A DNA stretch of 64,000 bases, taken from assembly GCF_040958095.1 (NCBI RefSeq), contig NC_091185.1:14578666-14642665 (forward strand), given 5' to 3'. A model generated the notes under the pieces. The model worked only from the letters and a program-made list of their open reading frames with translations. It made no database searches and was not told the DNA's origin. Below, one piece after another: positions 52,969 to 64,000 of the stretch. The stretch is from Procambarus clarkii (Eukaryota; Arthropoda; Malacostraca; Decapoda; Cambaridae). The position numbers and the translations under genes are program-made. How positions within the stretch are numbered: position 1 is the stretch's first letter; every line of letters begins with the position of its first letter.

Positions 52969-54380
52969 GTAGTAGGCATCCGTCAATCCCGTGTGGTTAT
53001 GGAGTTGTGCCCTGGGTGTCTAGTTGTTGAAGTGTAGTTGGATGCAGCGCCTGCTGTGGCTGTGAAGGCCAACCCGAGAATGACAGTCCCGACTGTAGCG
53101 AGCGCTGACAAACGCCGAAGCGGGTGCGTCTGACAGTGGTCGAGACTTCCTCTGAAGTCTATTGTCCTCCGCCTGCCTCTTCAGTTCATCCTCGAATTGC
53201 TGGAGTCCCTTCTGCACTTTACATCTCCAGGCAGATCTGTCCGCAGCTGCTGCCTCCCAGGTGTTGATGCCAATGTTCAGCTGCTTGAGGTCACGTTTGC
53301 AGGCGTCTTTGGAACGCAGCTGAGGTCTTCCGATGGGTCTCTTTCCTGTTGCCAGTTCTCCATACAAGAGGTCCTTCGGCATGCGGCCATCTTCAATGCG
53401 TGTGACATGTCCCAGCCATTGAATGCGTCTCTGCTTCAGGAGAGTGAACATTGAAGGGACTCCTGTTTTCTCGAGTACTGTGTTGTTGGTGACGTGGTCT
53501 TTCCACGTGATGTCAAGGATGCGCCTCAGGTTACGCATATGAAAGGTATTAAGCCGTCTCTCCTGGCGAGAGCGGAGGGTCCAGGATTCCGAGCCTTAGA
53601 GAAGTGTACTCACCACACATGCCATGTAGACTTGTGCCTTGGTGTGTACTGTCAGTTTGACATTTTACCAAACACGTTTTGTGATTCTGGCCAGTGTTGT
53701 TGCGGCCTTCCCGATACGCCTGTTGAGCTCAGTGTCCAGGGAAAGGGTGTCTGAGATTGTGGAGCCCAGGTACACAAACTCGTGAGCTGCCTCCAGCACA
53801 TAGTCTGCTATATTTATACAGGGTAGCTCATTGACATCTTGTCCCATCACCTGTGTCTTCTTCAGGCTGATTGTCAGGCCGAATGCGGAACAGGCTGCGT
53901 CAAAGCGGTTGAGTAGCTGCTGCAGGCCTTCTGCTGTGTGTGTGGTGATCGCTGCGTCGTCGGCGAAGAGGAACTCCCTGAGGATTCGCATCTGTACTTT
54001 CGTCTTTGCTCGGAGTCTGGATAGATTATAGAGCTTTCCATCAGATCTTGTACGGAGATAGGTGCCCTCTGTGGTTATTCCAAAGGCATGCTTGACGAGG
54101 ATCGCGAAGAAGATACCGAAGAGGGTTGGAGCAAGGACACACCCCAGTTTAACACCACTGTTAATGTTGAATGGTTCAGAAGTTGAGCCGTCGTACACGA
54201 CTGTTCTCTTCATGTCCTTGTGGAACGATTGTATCATGCTGAGTAGGGTGGCTGGACAGCCAATTTTGGCCAAGATCTTGAAGAGTCCGTCTCTACTCAC
54301 GAGGTCGAAGGCCTTTGTAAGGTCAATGAACGCGATGTACAAGGTTTTTCTCTGCTCCTTACACTTTTCTTGAGAAGTGA
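52969..54380 (-). mobile_element. RTE-like LINE, 5' truncated, inside a minisatellite
   Basis: Minus strand from 54380: SQEKCKEQRKTLYIAFIDLT, KAFDLVSRDGLFKILAKIGC, then SGVKLGCVLAPTLFGIFF, FLFADDAAI (RT catalytic motif, about 53965), SLKKTQVMGQ and EFVYLGSTISDTLSLDTELN. A stop and frameshift near 53590-53665 separate the C-terminal part (MRNLRRILDITWKDHVTNNT, QRRIQWLGHVTRIEDGRMPK, GKRPIGRPQLRSKDACKRDL; 53020-53538). The layout is that of RTE-clade elements. The endonuclease is missing. Confidence 0.8.
53665..54380 (-). pseudogene. RTE-like reverse transcriptase fragment
   Basis: Open for about 239 codons from the truncation point. It has palm motifs DLTKAFD and FADDAAI intact. The motif before the palm reads VKLGCVLAP where related enzymes normally have an Arg-Gln before the Gly, which may weaken activity. 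A TAA ends this part at 53665 or just before, with the C-terminal domain in another frame. Confidence 0.75.
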
Positions 54381-54495
54381 AACACAAACACACTTTACAA
54401 CCATGGACCACAAGCACACTTTACAACCCTGGACCACAAACACACTTTACAACCACGGACCACAAACACTTTACAACCCCTGGACCACAAACAGC
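54381..54495. repeat. 26-bp minisatellite, right part
   Basis: Unit CTTTACAACCATGGACCACA plus AACACA, about four copies. Joining it to the left part restores an uninterrupted unit (CCATGGACC | ACAAACACAC). Confidence 0.9.
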
Positions 54496-54871
54496 TAGTT
54501 ACTTGCTGGTAATCTTTCTGGGATTCAGCGTCTCGTTCCGTCGCTCTCCACCTCTGTGATGGAGAAGCACTGACGATCACTGGCTAATTAACTGTCTCAC
54601 TTGACGGTGATTAGTGTGCCGGACGTGGGACAAGTTTTACACACCGGTTTCCCGGTTCCATTTCCCAGTTTTTGATATACCACTCACACCGAGCACAGCT
54701 AAAGATTATATTGTGTTACTACTCTCGCTGTTCAAATGAAAGCTCTGCTTTCATCACTAGTTGAGAACTCTGCTTTCATAATTAGTTAGAGGAAAGTTCT
54801 GCTCTCACGGTTAGGTAGATGAAAACTTTTGATTTCCTAACTAGCTAGAAAGAAACTTTGTAAACTATTTA
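54496..54871. other. No gene seen
   Basis: Loose repeats AACTCTGCTTTCATNACTAG at 54735-54840. Confidence 0.5.
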
Positions 54872-55112
54872 CCCTGTCCTAGACGGTCTTCTCCTGTCCT
54901 AGACTGTCTCCTCCTGTCCTAGACTGTCTCCTTCTGTCCTAGACTGTCTCCTCCTGTCCTAGACTGTCTCCTCCTGTCCTAGACTGTCTCCTTCTGTCCT
55001 AGACGGTCTTCTCCTGTCCTAGACTGTTTCCTTCTGTCCTAGACTGTCTCCTTCTGTCCTAGACTGTCTCCTCCTGTCCTAGACTGTCTCCTCCTGTCCT
55101 AGACTGTCTCCT
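54872..55112. repeat. 20-bp minisatellite, 12 copies
   Basis: Unit CTGTCCTAGACTGTCTCCTC, few variants. Confidence 0.95.
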
Positions 55113-55157
55113 GCTTACATCTTTCACCCTCCCCCCCCTTCATCTGCCATTCCCCTC

Positions 55158-55501
<344 letters not shown>

Positions 55502-55514
55502 TGAGCTCCTTCTT

Positions 55515-55556
55515 GAACCTTGTCCTTCTTTCATAAGCACGAAGGACGAGGTTCAG
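55515..55556. other. Short hairpin
   Basis: GAACCTTGTCCTTC and GAAGGACGAGGTTC are inverted with one mismatch across a 12-base loop. Confidence 0.75.
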
Positions 55557-55572
55557 ACGGATATTATATCTT

Positions 55573-55768
55573 TAAGTAAGTCAAATATGGGTTGAATTTC
55601 CCATAGATTATGTTCGCAGCCATGGTGAATTCCAGCACTGTAGAATCAATATATATATAAATATATAATCATTGTGATAGAGTCTAGAGTTCTGGAATTC
55701 ACCAGAGATGCGACCATAATCTACGGGAAATACAACCCATATTTGATTTACCTCAAGACAATTCATCA
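55573..55768. mobile_element. Foldback (inverted repeat) element
   Basis: GTCAAATATGGGTTGAATTT, CCCATAGATTATG and GGTGAATTCCAG (55580-55635) reappear inverted as CTGGAATTCACC, CATAATCTACGGG and AAATACAACCCATATTTGAT (55692-55748). Arms are about 70 bp around an AT-rich loop. Non-coding; probably a MITE. Confidence 0.7.
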
Positions 55769-56409
55769 AAACCTTGTTTCTCGAGCTCATGATACTAACA
55801 TGTATACCATTTTTTTTAGCGTCTTACATGTGTATATCATCAAACGTCCAGCACATACTCAATGAACGGGGATGTTTATGTTCATGGGTCAATGAAGATG
55901 TTGGTGGACATGGGTGAATGACCTAGGATGTTGATGTATGACCGAGTGTCTTGATAAACGTGAGTAAATAAAGGAGTTGATGTACATGGGTAAATTACTG
56001 AGGGGGCGTTGATATACCTTGGTGATTGACTTAGAATACTATGTATGAAATATGGCTAAATTTGGTGCTATTTTTTTAATATGACTTTTAATTTGTTTTG
56101 TACATCAACGTATTTACTAAGATTACTAAATTGTCAATTCTTAGGCGAACTTGGAATATGGAACAAAAACCATGTATTAATTTTGTTCTGAAAACAAATA
56201 TAACTATAATAGCTTCCAACAAATTTGAATATATAAGCAAGAGAGTGAATAAGTTTTTGTGTATTCAAGAACAACAAAGATTATCCCCGATGAACATATC
56301 GAGATGGACTGCATTATCGACTGAGCTCTTCAGTGGTATGATGTATTGATGCACATTGGAGCTCTGTATAGGATTCTCTATGGAGAGCTCTGAATGGAGC
56401 TCTCTGTAT
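55769..56409. other. No gene seen
   Basis: Loose GATGTTGATGTA...GGGTAAAT repeats at 55875-56020. An 83-codon frame (56098-56349) has no motif. GGAGCTCT repeats lie just before the SINE. Confidence 0.5.
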
Positions 56410-56675
56410 ATGGGGCCCCTGACAGCTGAGTGGACAGCGCTTCGGATTCGTAATCCTGACGTTCCAGGTTCCATCCCCAGTGGAGGCGGAAACAAATGGC
56501 TAGAGTTTCTTTCACCCCGATGCCCCTGTTCACCTAGCAGTAAATAGGTACCTGGGAGGTAGACAGCTGTTACGGGCTGCTTCCTGGGGATGTGTAACAA
56601 AAAGGAGGCCTGGTCGAGGACCGGGCCGCGGTGACGCTAAGCCAAGAAATCATTTCAAGATAGATAACCCTAAGA
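56410..56675 (+). mobile_element. tRNA-derived SINE, tail type B
   Basis: Head CTGAGTGGACAGCGCTTCGG; body TTTCTTTCACCCCGATGCCC, ACCTAGCAGTAAATAGGTAC and GCTGTTACGGGCTGCTTCCT as in the type A copies. The 3' end differs: AGGCCTGGTCGAGGACCGGG then AAATCATTTCAAGATAGATA. No LINE-A tail. Confidence 0.8.
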
Positions 56676-58104
56676 TAGGACTAGAGAGAGCGCAAATCTT
56701 TCTTGTATATATAACATAATATATACATTATGTAGTCTTAATGTATCTGTCCTTATTTTATGATCTTCAAACAGGTTAGCGTAAGGTACTTGTGAAGAGA
56801 AGGCCCTAAGCAATTACTTTTAATGTACAGCTTTCAAATAACACTTCAAAGGTATTTAAGGACAAGGATCTGAATAAGACGATCGCCAATGGACCATGGG
56901 GTATCGAACACAGACCTATAGGAAGAGGAGTTGTCAACGTAACGACCAGTCCAAGTACTGGAATACTTTCCGTTTGTCTGTCATACACATGTGAATGATT
57001 TAATCTTTTTAAATATTGATTACATCGAAATATCTTAACCAGACAAATTTGGGGAAAGATATCTATTGACACCTTTGAGACACAAAGTATTCCACGGATA
57101 AGTTAGCCTTAATTAGCGAAAGTGGAGTGTGCATTCCTAAGCTATAATTTTATCAATAGAACGATTCGGTAACAGAAAACATTATTAGTAACGTAAAGTA
57201 ATTCATTTTCAGAGAACTTGCTTTTCGGTTGTCACTATTGCAAACATTCTTCATGGTCTAATGATTTACTAAATTTAACATAATCTCGACACGTCTAAGA
57301 ATCAATTTAACTTTAAAAATGGCAACCAACCCGCGCATCTAACAATGAAGAAGCGACGACGTTCACGTCTCTCCTGAACCATTATCGTCTTGTAAAGAAT
57401 GGTACAGAAAGTCAATTTATAAGATAAGAATGTCAGGTGAAAGGTGAGAATATAAGATGTATGAACGTAGTAGGAAAAAAGATCATTGCAGAAGGCCAAC
57501 AGGAGAAAAGAATAAAAGAGAACCTAATGGGACTAATGCTAAGAAGGTTAAGAAGGTTGAAGAATTACACTATGTTCTTAGAAAGGCATGAGTCAACAGC
57601 ATAAAAGTCAGGACTAAGGTTTATGTGAAGCATGTTGTGTATGAGACCCGATTCGATAAGACAGCATTTGTCAGAGTAAAATATTATTTTACAGCAAGAC
57701 GAATCTATAGGTTATTAAGAGTCCCTATCTTGGCAGATGAGAACATTGTTTGTGTCGGCAGACTTCACACTTCTGTGTTCACTACGTCTGTCATTACAAA
57801 TTCCAACAGTTTCACCAAAGTATTTTAGAAGACAATATAAACAGGAAATATAATAAACTTTGCATCCACACCTAACTTAAATAGGCCGAGTATTCACTCA
57901 TATTGCTTATCTTAGTAAAATTCCCCCGAAAATAAATAATATAATTAATCAAAACATAAATATCGCAATTTTTATTAAACTTTTCACAAAGACACAACAA
58001 CTTATCTCCTACAAATTTGCAGACCTCATACAGTGCTCCATCTTACCGTAGCCCAAAACACACCTTATCCCAACATTTCCACATCTTAAACGACAAGCGC
58101 TGCG
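56676..58104. other. No clear gene; minus-strand tRNA-like segment at 56891-56952
   Basis: The minus strand at 56891-56952 reads CCTATAGGTCTGTGTTCGATACC, similar to the segment at 23535-23600. A 67-codon frame at 57625-57828 (MKHVVYETRFDKTAFVRVKY...) is not recognised. Confidence 0.4.
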
Positions 58105-58325
58105 TTACACAGAGCCTTAAATTCTTGTGTACAAATGCAGATGGAATGACAAACAACACGAAAGCTGAAATAGAGAATAAGGGAGAGGGAACGTGTCCCT
58201 AATGGTTTCAAATGCCACATTTCTCAGGGGCTATCAGACAACTAGATGGTCATTGGATACATGACATATAGGAGAGTGGATGGAGTGTCACTGCTGAATG
58301 GAGTAAATCATAATTTTGAGGTTTT
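58105..58325 (+). pseudogene. LINE endonuclease N-terminal remnant
   Basis: KFLCTNADGMTNNTKAEIEN resembles YTNIDGITNKTSELGE of LINE-A. After a stop and shift, RRVDGVSLLNGV resembles GGGVALL. Old and inactivated. Confidence 0.5.
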
Positions 58326-58368
58326 TATTAGAGTTTTTAGATAGCATCACGAGAGCTATAGCCCAAGG

Positions 58369-58540
<172 letters not shown>

Positions 58541-58881
58541 AGAGAATGTGATCTAAACTTCTTCAGGAAAAATGAAACCCAGACAATGACATGATGAATC
58601 ATAGGAATCCTTCAGAAACCTGTAGATAATGCTAATAATCTGATAAGAGGATCATTGGAACGCTGAATTAGTAGAGACAGCACAAAGAAATTTTCTGACT
58701 CGCCACGTTAGAGTGGAAATGAGAAAATGGGTGAAATTCTTTTCCAGCAAGTCAAGAACTGATCATAATACAGAATGATACAGAAAATATTGAATACGAA
58801 ATACATAAAGAAATTAATGACTGTTGTGTACTAGACCCTGCAAGTACATGTGTGAGAGATACATGTAAATGAGCACATACG
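58541..58881. other. No gene seen
   Basis: AT-rich sequence. Confidence 0.5.
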
Positions 58882-59130
58882 GGGGCCTCGTAGCCTGGTG
58901 GATAGCGCGGAGGACTCGTAATTCTGTGGCACGGGTTCGATTCCCGCACGAGGCAGAAACAAATGGGCAAAAGTTTCTTTCACCCTGAATGCCCCTGTTA
59001 CCTAGCAGTAAATAGGTACCTGGGAGTTAGTCAGCTGTCACGGGCTGCTTCCTGGGGGTGGAGGCCTGGTCGAGGACCGGACCGCGGGGACACTAAAGCC
59101 CCGAAATCATCTCAAGATAACCTCAAGATA
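58882..59130 (+). mobile_element. tRNA-derived SINE, tail type B (best copy)
   Basis: Head GGCCTCGTAGCCTGGTGGAT with acceptor-like pairing GCCTCGT/ACGAGGC and box B GGTTCGATTCCC (58936-58947). Body as in other copies. Tail GGAGGCCTGGTCGAGGACCG, ACTAAAGCCCCGAAATCATC and CAAGATAACCTCAAGATA. It gives the fullest 5' end of the family. Confidence 0.88.
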
Positions 59131-60823
59131 TACATACATATCAAAAACACACACATGCACGGAATTCTCATGCCCCAGAATACAGTTCAAAACAAACTCT
59201 TCCATGAGAACTGGTAGTTCCCTCTTGCCTCTTCCTCCCATGCTCTATCTCTCCGTGCCTTTCATCGATAAGCCAATTCCACCCACCGCTGAATGCTTGG
59301 AATCTATCTGCTGGACACTATTGTGGCACGCTAGTAAATGTTTCTGGTAAAGGTGAGGGCGAGAATGGATGCCCATGAGGACAGCAACACCTAAGAGCGT
59401 GGAGGTGGCGGCGGTGATCTGTGTACAGAAGAGACACTATTTCAGAAAAAAAAGTGTTAGTGTTGCTGACGTAGAACAGGATTTCGTCTGTAATCTGAGT
59501 TCAGGGAAGCTATTTCGAGCTTTCATTCAACTGATATACAATGTACCCTCATGCAACGTGAATCTATCGCTGACCACTGAACCTAGACAAGCAGCTCCTG
59601 TCCAATACTGCTGTGAATATCGCTAGTAACTGAATGTAGACTTCCAACTCCCGTCTAATATTGTTAAGAATATCGCTGGCTACTTACCCTAGACAATTAT
59701 CCCCCGTCCAATACTGCTGTGAATATCGCTGACAACTTCACCTAGACAAGCAGCCTGGGACAGAGGGTGTTGTAAATAAGGCCTCCCTTTACATACTGGA
59801 TTGCTGGCCCCCCGGACGCCACGTCTCAGTGCTGGATATATCCTCCTCGCCAAGTCGCAATTCGAGTACACACTAGCTTTGAGCCCAGGATTCTCTCTAC
59901 ATACCACGAACGAATTCCCTCGAAATGAGATTCTCACTCTTCCTTGCCAAGGATAAAGAGGATTTAACCAGAAATGTTATGCAAGCAAATGAAAACATGG
60001 TGTTGAATGAGGAATATTTTACTCGTTGATTCTACACTTGCAGAGGAAGCATCAATTGAGCTAGAAACCTGAGAATAAGTACTTAATTAACGTAAGCTCC
60101 AATTAGGGAAAGGAAATAATATTACACGGATAAATATCCATACAAGTTGAACGTCCGTCTATATCGGTCTCCACGGCTCTATGTCTCTGAATTCTGGATC
60201 TCACTCTCTGTATAACGGTCAGTGCCTCATGTGTTGGCCATGGGCGCCCATCCGAGCGTTCTGTTCACCCAACTGATAATACAGGATTACATGCTGGGCT
60301 TGTTGTATTTGACACGTGTATTTTCATCTCAGTCGCTCTCTCGCATTTTTTGTTTCTCGTTCTGTGTTGGAATATAATGGTTATAATAGTTAGCTGTTGT
60401 ATATTAATAGCATAAATGCGTAACCTCAACCAATCCTCTGCCATCACACACCAGGTAATGGGCTGCCTAATGGAAAAATAATTATCCAAAGTTCTGAAAA
60501 TTACAGCTCCAGCTGTAAGCTCTGAATGTATTGGATTCTGTATACCTTTTACAGCCTTGAGATTCATAATACTCACTTTTTTATTTTTGATTAAACAAAG
60601 TAAAAGTAAAGAAGTCTTTCTGTGTTTCTTTTGTGTCTTAATTGAAATTATAGCAGACTTAGGCGCTTTTTGTGATGGTTTTATTCTATTTCTCCAAGTT
60701 TAGCATTGTTATTTTTCTACTGCTTTCTTCGTGTTTCCACCCTGCTATTGTCTCATTCCCACTGCCTCCTGCTGTCTGTCTCGCAGGATTAACCAATCCA
60801 GTGAACATAAGAGAAAGAAGAGT
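59131..60823. other. No clear gene; loose 58-bp repeat at 59570-59755
   Basis: CCTAGACAAGCAGCTCCTGTCCAATACTGCTGTGAATATCGCT-type units recur three to four times. An 85-codon frame overlapping them (59369-59626) is unrecognised. Confidence 0.45.
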
Positions 60824-62029
60824 GCACTCACTCTACTGTACAGTCACCCCACTGTACAGTCACCCCACTGTACAGTTACTTCACTGTACAGTTACTTCAC
60901 TGTACAGTCACCCCACTGTACAGTCACTCCACTGTACAGTCACTCCACTGTACAGTCACTCCACTGTACAGTCACTCCACTGTACAGTCACCCCACTGTA
61001 CAGTCACTCCACTGTACAGTCACCCCACTGTACAGTCACTCCACTGTACAGTCACTCCACTGTACAGTCACTCCACTGTACAGTCACCCCACTGTACAGT
61101 CACTCCACTGTACAGTCACCCCACTGTACAGTCACTCCACTGTACAGTCACCCCACTGTACAGTCACTCCACTGTACAGTCACTCCACTGTACAGTCACT
61201 CCACTGTACAGTCACTCCACTGTACAGTCACTCCACTGTACAGTCACCCCACTGTACAGTCACTCCACTGTACAGTCACTCCACTGTACAGTCACTCCAC
61301 TGTACAGTCACTCCACTGTACAGTCACCCCACTGTACAGTCACTCCACTGTACAGTCACTCCACTGTACAGTTACTTCACTGTACAGTCACCCCACTGTA
61401 CAGTCACTCCACTGTACAGTCACTCCACTGTACAGTCACTCCACTGTACAGTCACCCCACTGTACAGTCACCCCACTGTACAGTCACTCCACTGTACAGT
61501 CACTCCACTGTACAGTCACTCCACTGTACAGTCACTCCACTGTACAGTCACCCCACTGTACAGTCACCCCACTGTACAGTCACTCCACTGTACAGTCACT
61601 CCACTGTACAGTCACTCCACTGTACAGTCACTCCACTGTACAGTCACTCCACTGTACAGTCACTCCACTGTACAGTCACTCCACTGTACAGTCACCCCAC
61701 TGTACAGTCACTCCACTGTACAGTCACTCCACTGTACAGTCATTCCACTGTACAGTCACTCCACTGTACAGTCACTCCACTGTATAGTCACTCCACTCTA
61801 CAGTCACTCCACTGTACAGTCACTCCACTGTACAGTCACTCCACTCTACAGTCACTCCACTGTACAGTCACTCCACTCTACAGTCACTCCACTGTACAGT
61901 CACTCCACTCTACAGTCACTCCACTGTACAGTCACTCCAATCTACAGTCACTCCACTGTACAGTCACTCCACTCTACAGTCACTCCACTGTACAGTCACT
62001 CCACTCTACAGTCACTCCACTGTACAGTC
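60824..62029. repeat. 16-bp minisatellite with palindromic core, about 75 copies
   Basis: Unit CACTCCACTGTACAGT, where ACTGTACAGT is a perfect 10-bp palindrome. Variants CACCCCAC and TTACTTCAC; toward the right end CTGTACAG alternates with CTCTACAG. Frames of 371 and 452 codons are artefacts of the non-codon period. Confidence 0.96.
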
Positions 62030-62744
62030 CATGGATTCCTGCAGATTTCAGAATCAAGTATTTTACTGCCCAAGACTATTACAAATTAGTGAATATACTC
62101 CAAGATATGGGACATACCTCTCAGTGAATATATCACTTGAAGGTCTTACTGCCACATAAGGTAATTTCAATACCTGGAGGGATTTATTAATGTGACATAT
62201 CAATTATTATTATTATTATCATCTGAAGACATTTCTTTCGCTTTGGTGAAAACTTTGTATATTTATTGCCATTTTGTGTGTTTTAATTTATAGCGATCTT
62301 AGAGTAAGAGAAAATTTTAAACTGTGTTATCCTTTGACATTTTAATTTTCTAAATGTTTATTAAACTAATTAAATATTATCTTTGTATATGTTATTTAAG
62401 GATGTCTGTTTAAATTTAATTCAAAATAATTTCCTTAAAGAATATTAAAGTCAATATAATTACCTGATTAGATAAAAAACACTTAAAAACTACTGTGGCA
62501 CTCATCAATTAATAACTCTGTTTTATTAATTACTTCTATTAAAATAAAACAGGTATGGCAAAACAACAGGTTTGCTATATCATCTCTCAAGTAAATTATT
62601 CTTTAGTATGCATTTAGGTAAAGAAGGAATAAAAGCCTCTTATAGATACTATGCCACTTATTACTACTGTATCTCCTCGGCTTTGTTTTCTAAGCTGCTT
62701 ATTGAGTCTCCCTTAATCTCCTCTCTGAAGACAGTTTTAGGTTG
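62030..62744. other. AT-rich, no gene seen
   Basis: Unassigned. Confidence 0.5.
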
Positions 62745-62815
62745 TTGTTGTTTAAGATTCGCTACTTGGAACAAAAAGTTCCAGGTAATACAGGCTATGG
62801 TGAGCCCGTAGACCG
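62745..62815 (+). mobile_element. Dispersed repeat, second copy
   Basis: GTTGTTGTTTAAGATTCGCT, ACTTGGAACAAAAAGTTCCAGG and GGCTATGGTGAGCCCGTAG match 38890-38960. Confidence 0.5.
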
Positions 62816-63029
62816 TCTTATCCCGTTTTAGGTATTTGTGTTTATTTCACCTGAAGACGTCTTACATGGCGTCTCCAGGGCTCGTCTGTCTTTCAAGTGT
62901 CCACTTGTGTCCTCGGTCCTAGCGATTCTCACTTGGTGTCGAAATGGCCAAATCTGAAGGCGAGAAGGCTCTTGGAGACATGATTAGGTGGGATAGCCAA
63001 AATCAATCAATGGATAAACTTACGGAATA
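62816..63029. other. No gene seen
   Basis: Unassigned; may contain the decayed upstream part of the next LINE fragment. Confidence 0.4.
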
Positions 63030-63218
63030 AGTTAAATAGGGAACTGGGATTCATATATAGAAGCAGCAGCATAACGACATCTGACGCTGTTTATCGGTTT
63101 TATCTTATTCTTCTTAAGGACCATTTAGCTGATGCAGATCAGTTGTGGTCACCTCTCTATATAATGGATATAAATTCACTTGAACGCGTCCAGAGAAGAA
63201 GAGCAAAGTTATACCCAG
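63030..63218 (+). pseudogene. LINE RT C-terminal fragment interrupted by an LTR element
   Basis: The frame from 63027 reads NKLNRELGFIYRSSSITTSD, AVYRFYLILLKDHLADADQL and WSPLYIMDINSLERVQRRRA. This is the LINE region equivalent to AAPAWSPYL...LEKVQRYATR of LINE-A, but a different family. It stops in mid-domain exactly where the LTR begins. Confidence 0.65.
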
Positions 63219-63908
63219 TGTGACGGTAACGCGTTGGTGTTCGGCTGTTTAAGGCTAGGGGTATGGCCTCGTCACATAGTTATAAAAAAAATAGAAAAAC
63301 TGGAACTTCGTCTGTGGTAAGGTAAGGAGAAGACACACAAAACACAAGTAAACTTTAACAATGAAATTTTAATTACGTTAAATAAATCAAAACATGAAAA
63401 TAATGCACAAACAAATTCTTATAATAAAATCAATGAATCAAAATAATAAGAATACTTAAATGACACAATGAAAAGTTACGTTAAGTCAAAATAACAAGAA
63501 GTGCAACACAAAAGGTAAGTGGGAGGTGCTGGAATATTGGCTTAAAGCCACCACCTCTCTCAGTACACTCTAGAGTCTAGCTGGGAGGTGTGCTGGCTAC
63601 GAAAGCACGGAACATTCTGAGGACTGATGTTGGGGTGACCCCAGACATCAGGTAGTATTGGGGGGCGAGTGCAGGTGCAGCCAGACCGGCGACCAATCAG
63701 CGGAGCCGTAGCGATCAACGGGTAGTTTGGTGGTTGGAGTTCGAACAGGTGGCTGGATGCATACGTTTCTGCTCACCCTGGCAAGCCTTGCTGGTGCTGG
63801 TGTTGTTGTCGTTGTTTGACATTTCTTCCATAGTCTTTTATATAATTGTGACGACGTAATTATGAAGGGAAGAGCAGGCTCAATCTCTTGAAGGAGATTA
63901 TTGTCACA
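63219..63908 (-). mobile_element. LTR of a minus-strand retrotransposon (690 bp)
   Basis: Starts TGTGAC (63219) and ends GTCACA (63908), a 6-bp terminal inverted repeat with TG...CA ends. Outside the right end the minus strand reads CGGGGGAGAGT, a polypurine tract. This makes it the 3' LTR of an element whose interior continues beyond 64000. The left end sits inside a LINE coding fragment. Confidence 0.75.
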
Positions 63909-64000
63909 ACTCTCCCCCGAAGCCTGCGGTTCTGGAAGAAGTACGTCGTTATGTGGTGGAGTAATGGATGGAGTCGCTTCTACTTCATAAACTCTGGAGA
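63909..64000 (-). mobile_element. Interior end of the LTR retrotransposon
   Basis: The polypurine tract (63909-63922) is preceded on the minus strand by an open frame (VYEVEATPSITPPHNDVLLP, EPQASGES) that runs on into the LTR. This looks like the C-terminal end of a polyprotein, truncated by the window edge. Superfamily cannot be decided. Confidence 0.55.

Noticed and set aside
60672-62089. 371- and 452-codon frames with CTVTPLYSH repeats
   Set aside because: Product of the 16-bp minisatellite read in two phases.

Overview
This window looks like repeat-saturated intergenic DNA from an arthropod, most likely a decapod crustacean. That is inferred from TTAGG-type telomere-like repeats, an extreme microsatellite load, a Penelope-like element with RT plus GIY-YIG, several CR1/L2-like LINEs, and tRNA-derived SINEs whose tail (CTCAACCCCCGCAAGCACAA) I associate with crayfish-type genomes. 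No rRNA, canonical tRNA, CRISPR array, operon or bacterial gene signal is seen. No host gene can be called with confidence; a few exon-like stretches are listed at low confidence.

Layout. 1-2450: end of a Penelope-like element (PLE) with a three-stem hammerhead-like fold, an (AT)n tract, a 260-bp tRNA-like SINE unit in a tandem and inverted array, and a MITE carrying telomere-like repeats set inside (AT)n. 2449-7550: two nearly identical PLE copies head to head; the right copy keeps an open RT/GIY-YIG frame, the left has a frameshift. 7550-11235: LINE fragments, several ending in (GT)n. 12276-14967: 31-bp minisatellite. 15666-17015: a low-complexity open frame that may be a real gene, followed by a 23-bp minisatellite. 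17957-23090: LINE-A copies, one fused to a SINE. 23091-34612: microsatellites, a candidate first exon, 21-, 27-, 23- and 25-bp minisatellites, and the most complete LINE-A copy (27019-29848, minus). 34613-43089: mostly empty DNA, minisatellites, SINEs and a second LINE type. 43642-46127: a very uniform 55-bp minisatellite. 46258-50850: LINE tail, a minus-strand LTR, a possible coding stretch, a palindromic MITE and old SINEs. 50986-55498: minisatellites, with an RTE-like LINE inserted inside one of them. 55500-62030: a foldback element, SINEs with a different 3' tail, and a 16-bp palindromic minisatellite. 63030-64000: a LINE fragment cut by a minus-strand LTR retrotransposon that runs off the window.

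How the parts work together. The most coherent relationship is between LINE-A and the tRNA-headed SINEs: three SINE copies end in the same 3' sequence as LINE-A, which fits SINE mobilisation by the LINE-A reverse transcriptase. Two other copies of the same SINE body have an unrelated tail, suggesting a second LINE partner. The PLE is the only element here with a long uninterrupted enzyme-coding frame. Its 5' ends, and the MITE, sit in (AT)n tracts, suggesting insertion into AT microsatellites. Everything else is mainly tandem-repeat expansion. All calls come from reading the sequence by eye; family assignments rest on recognisable motifs, not on database searches.
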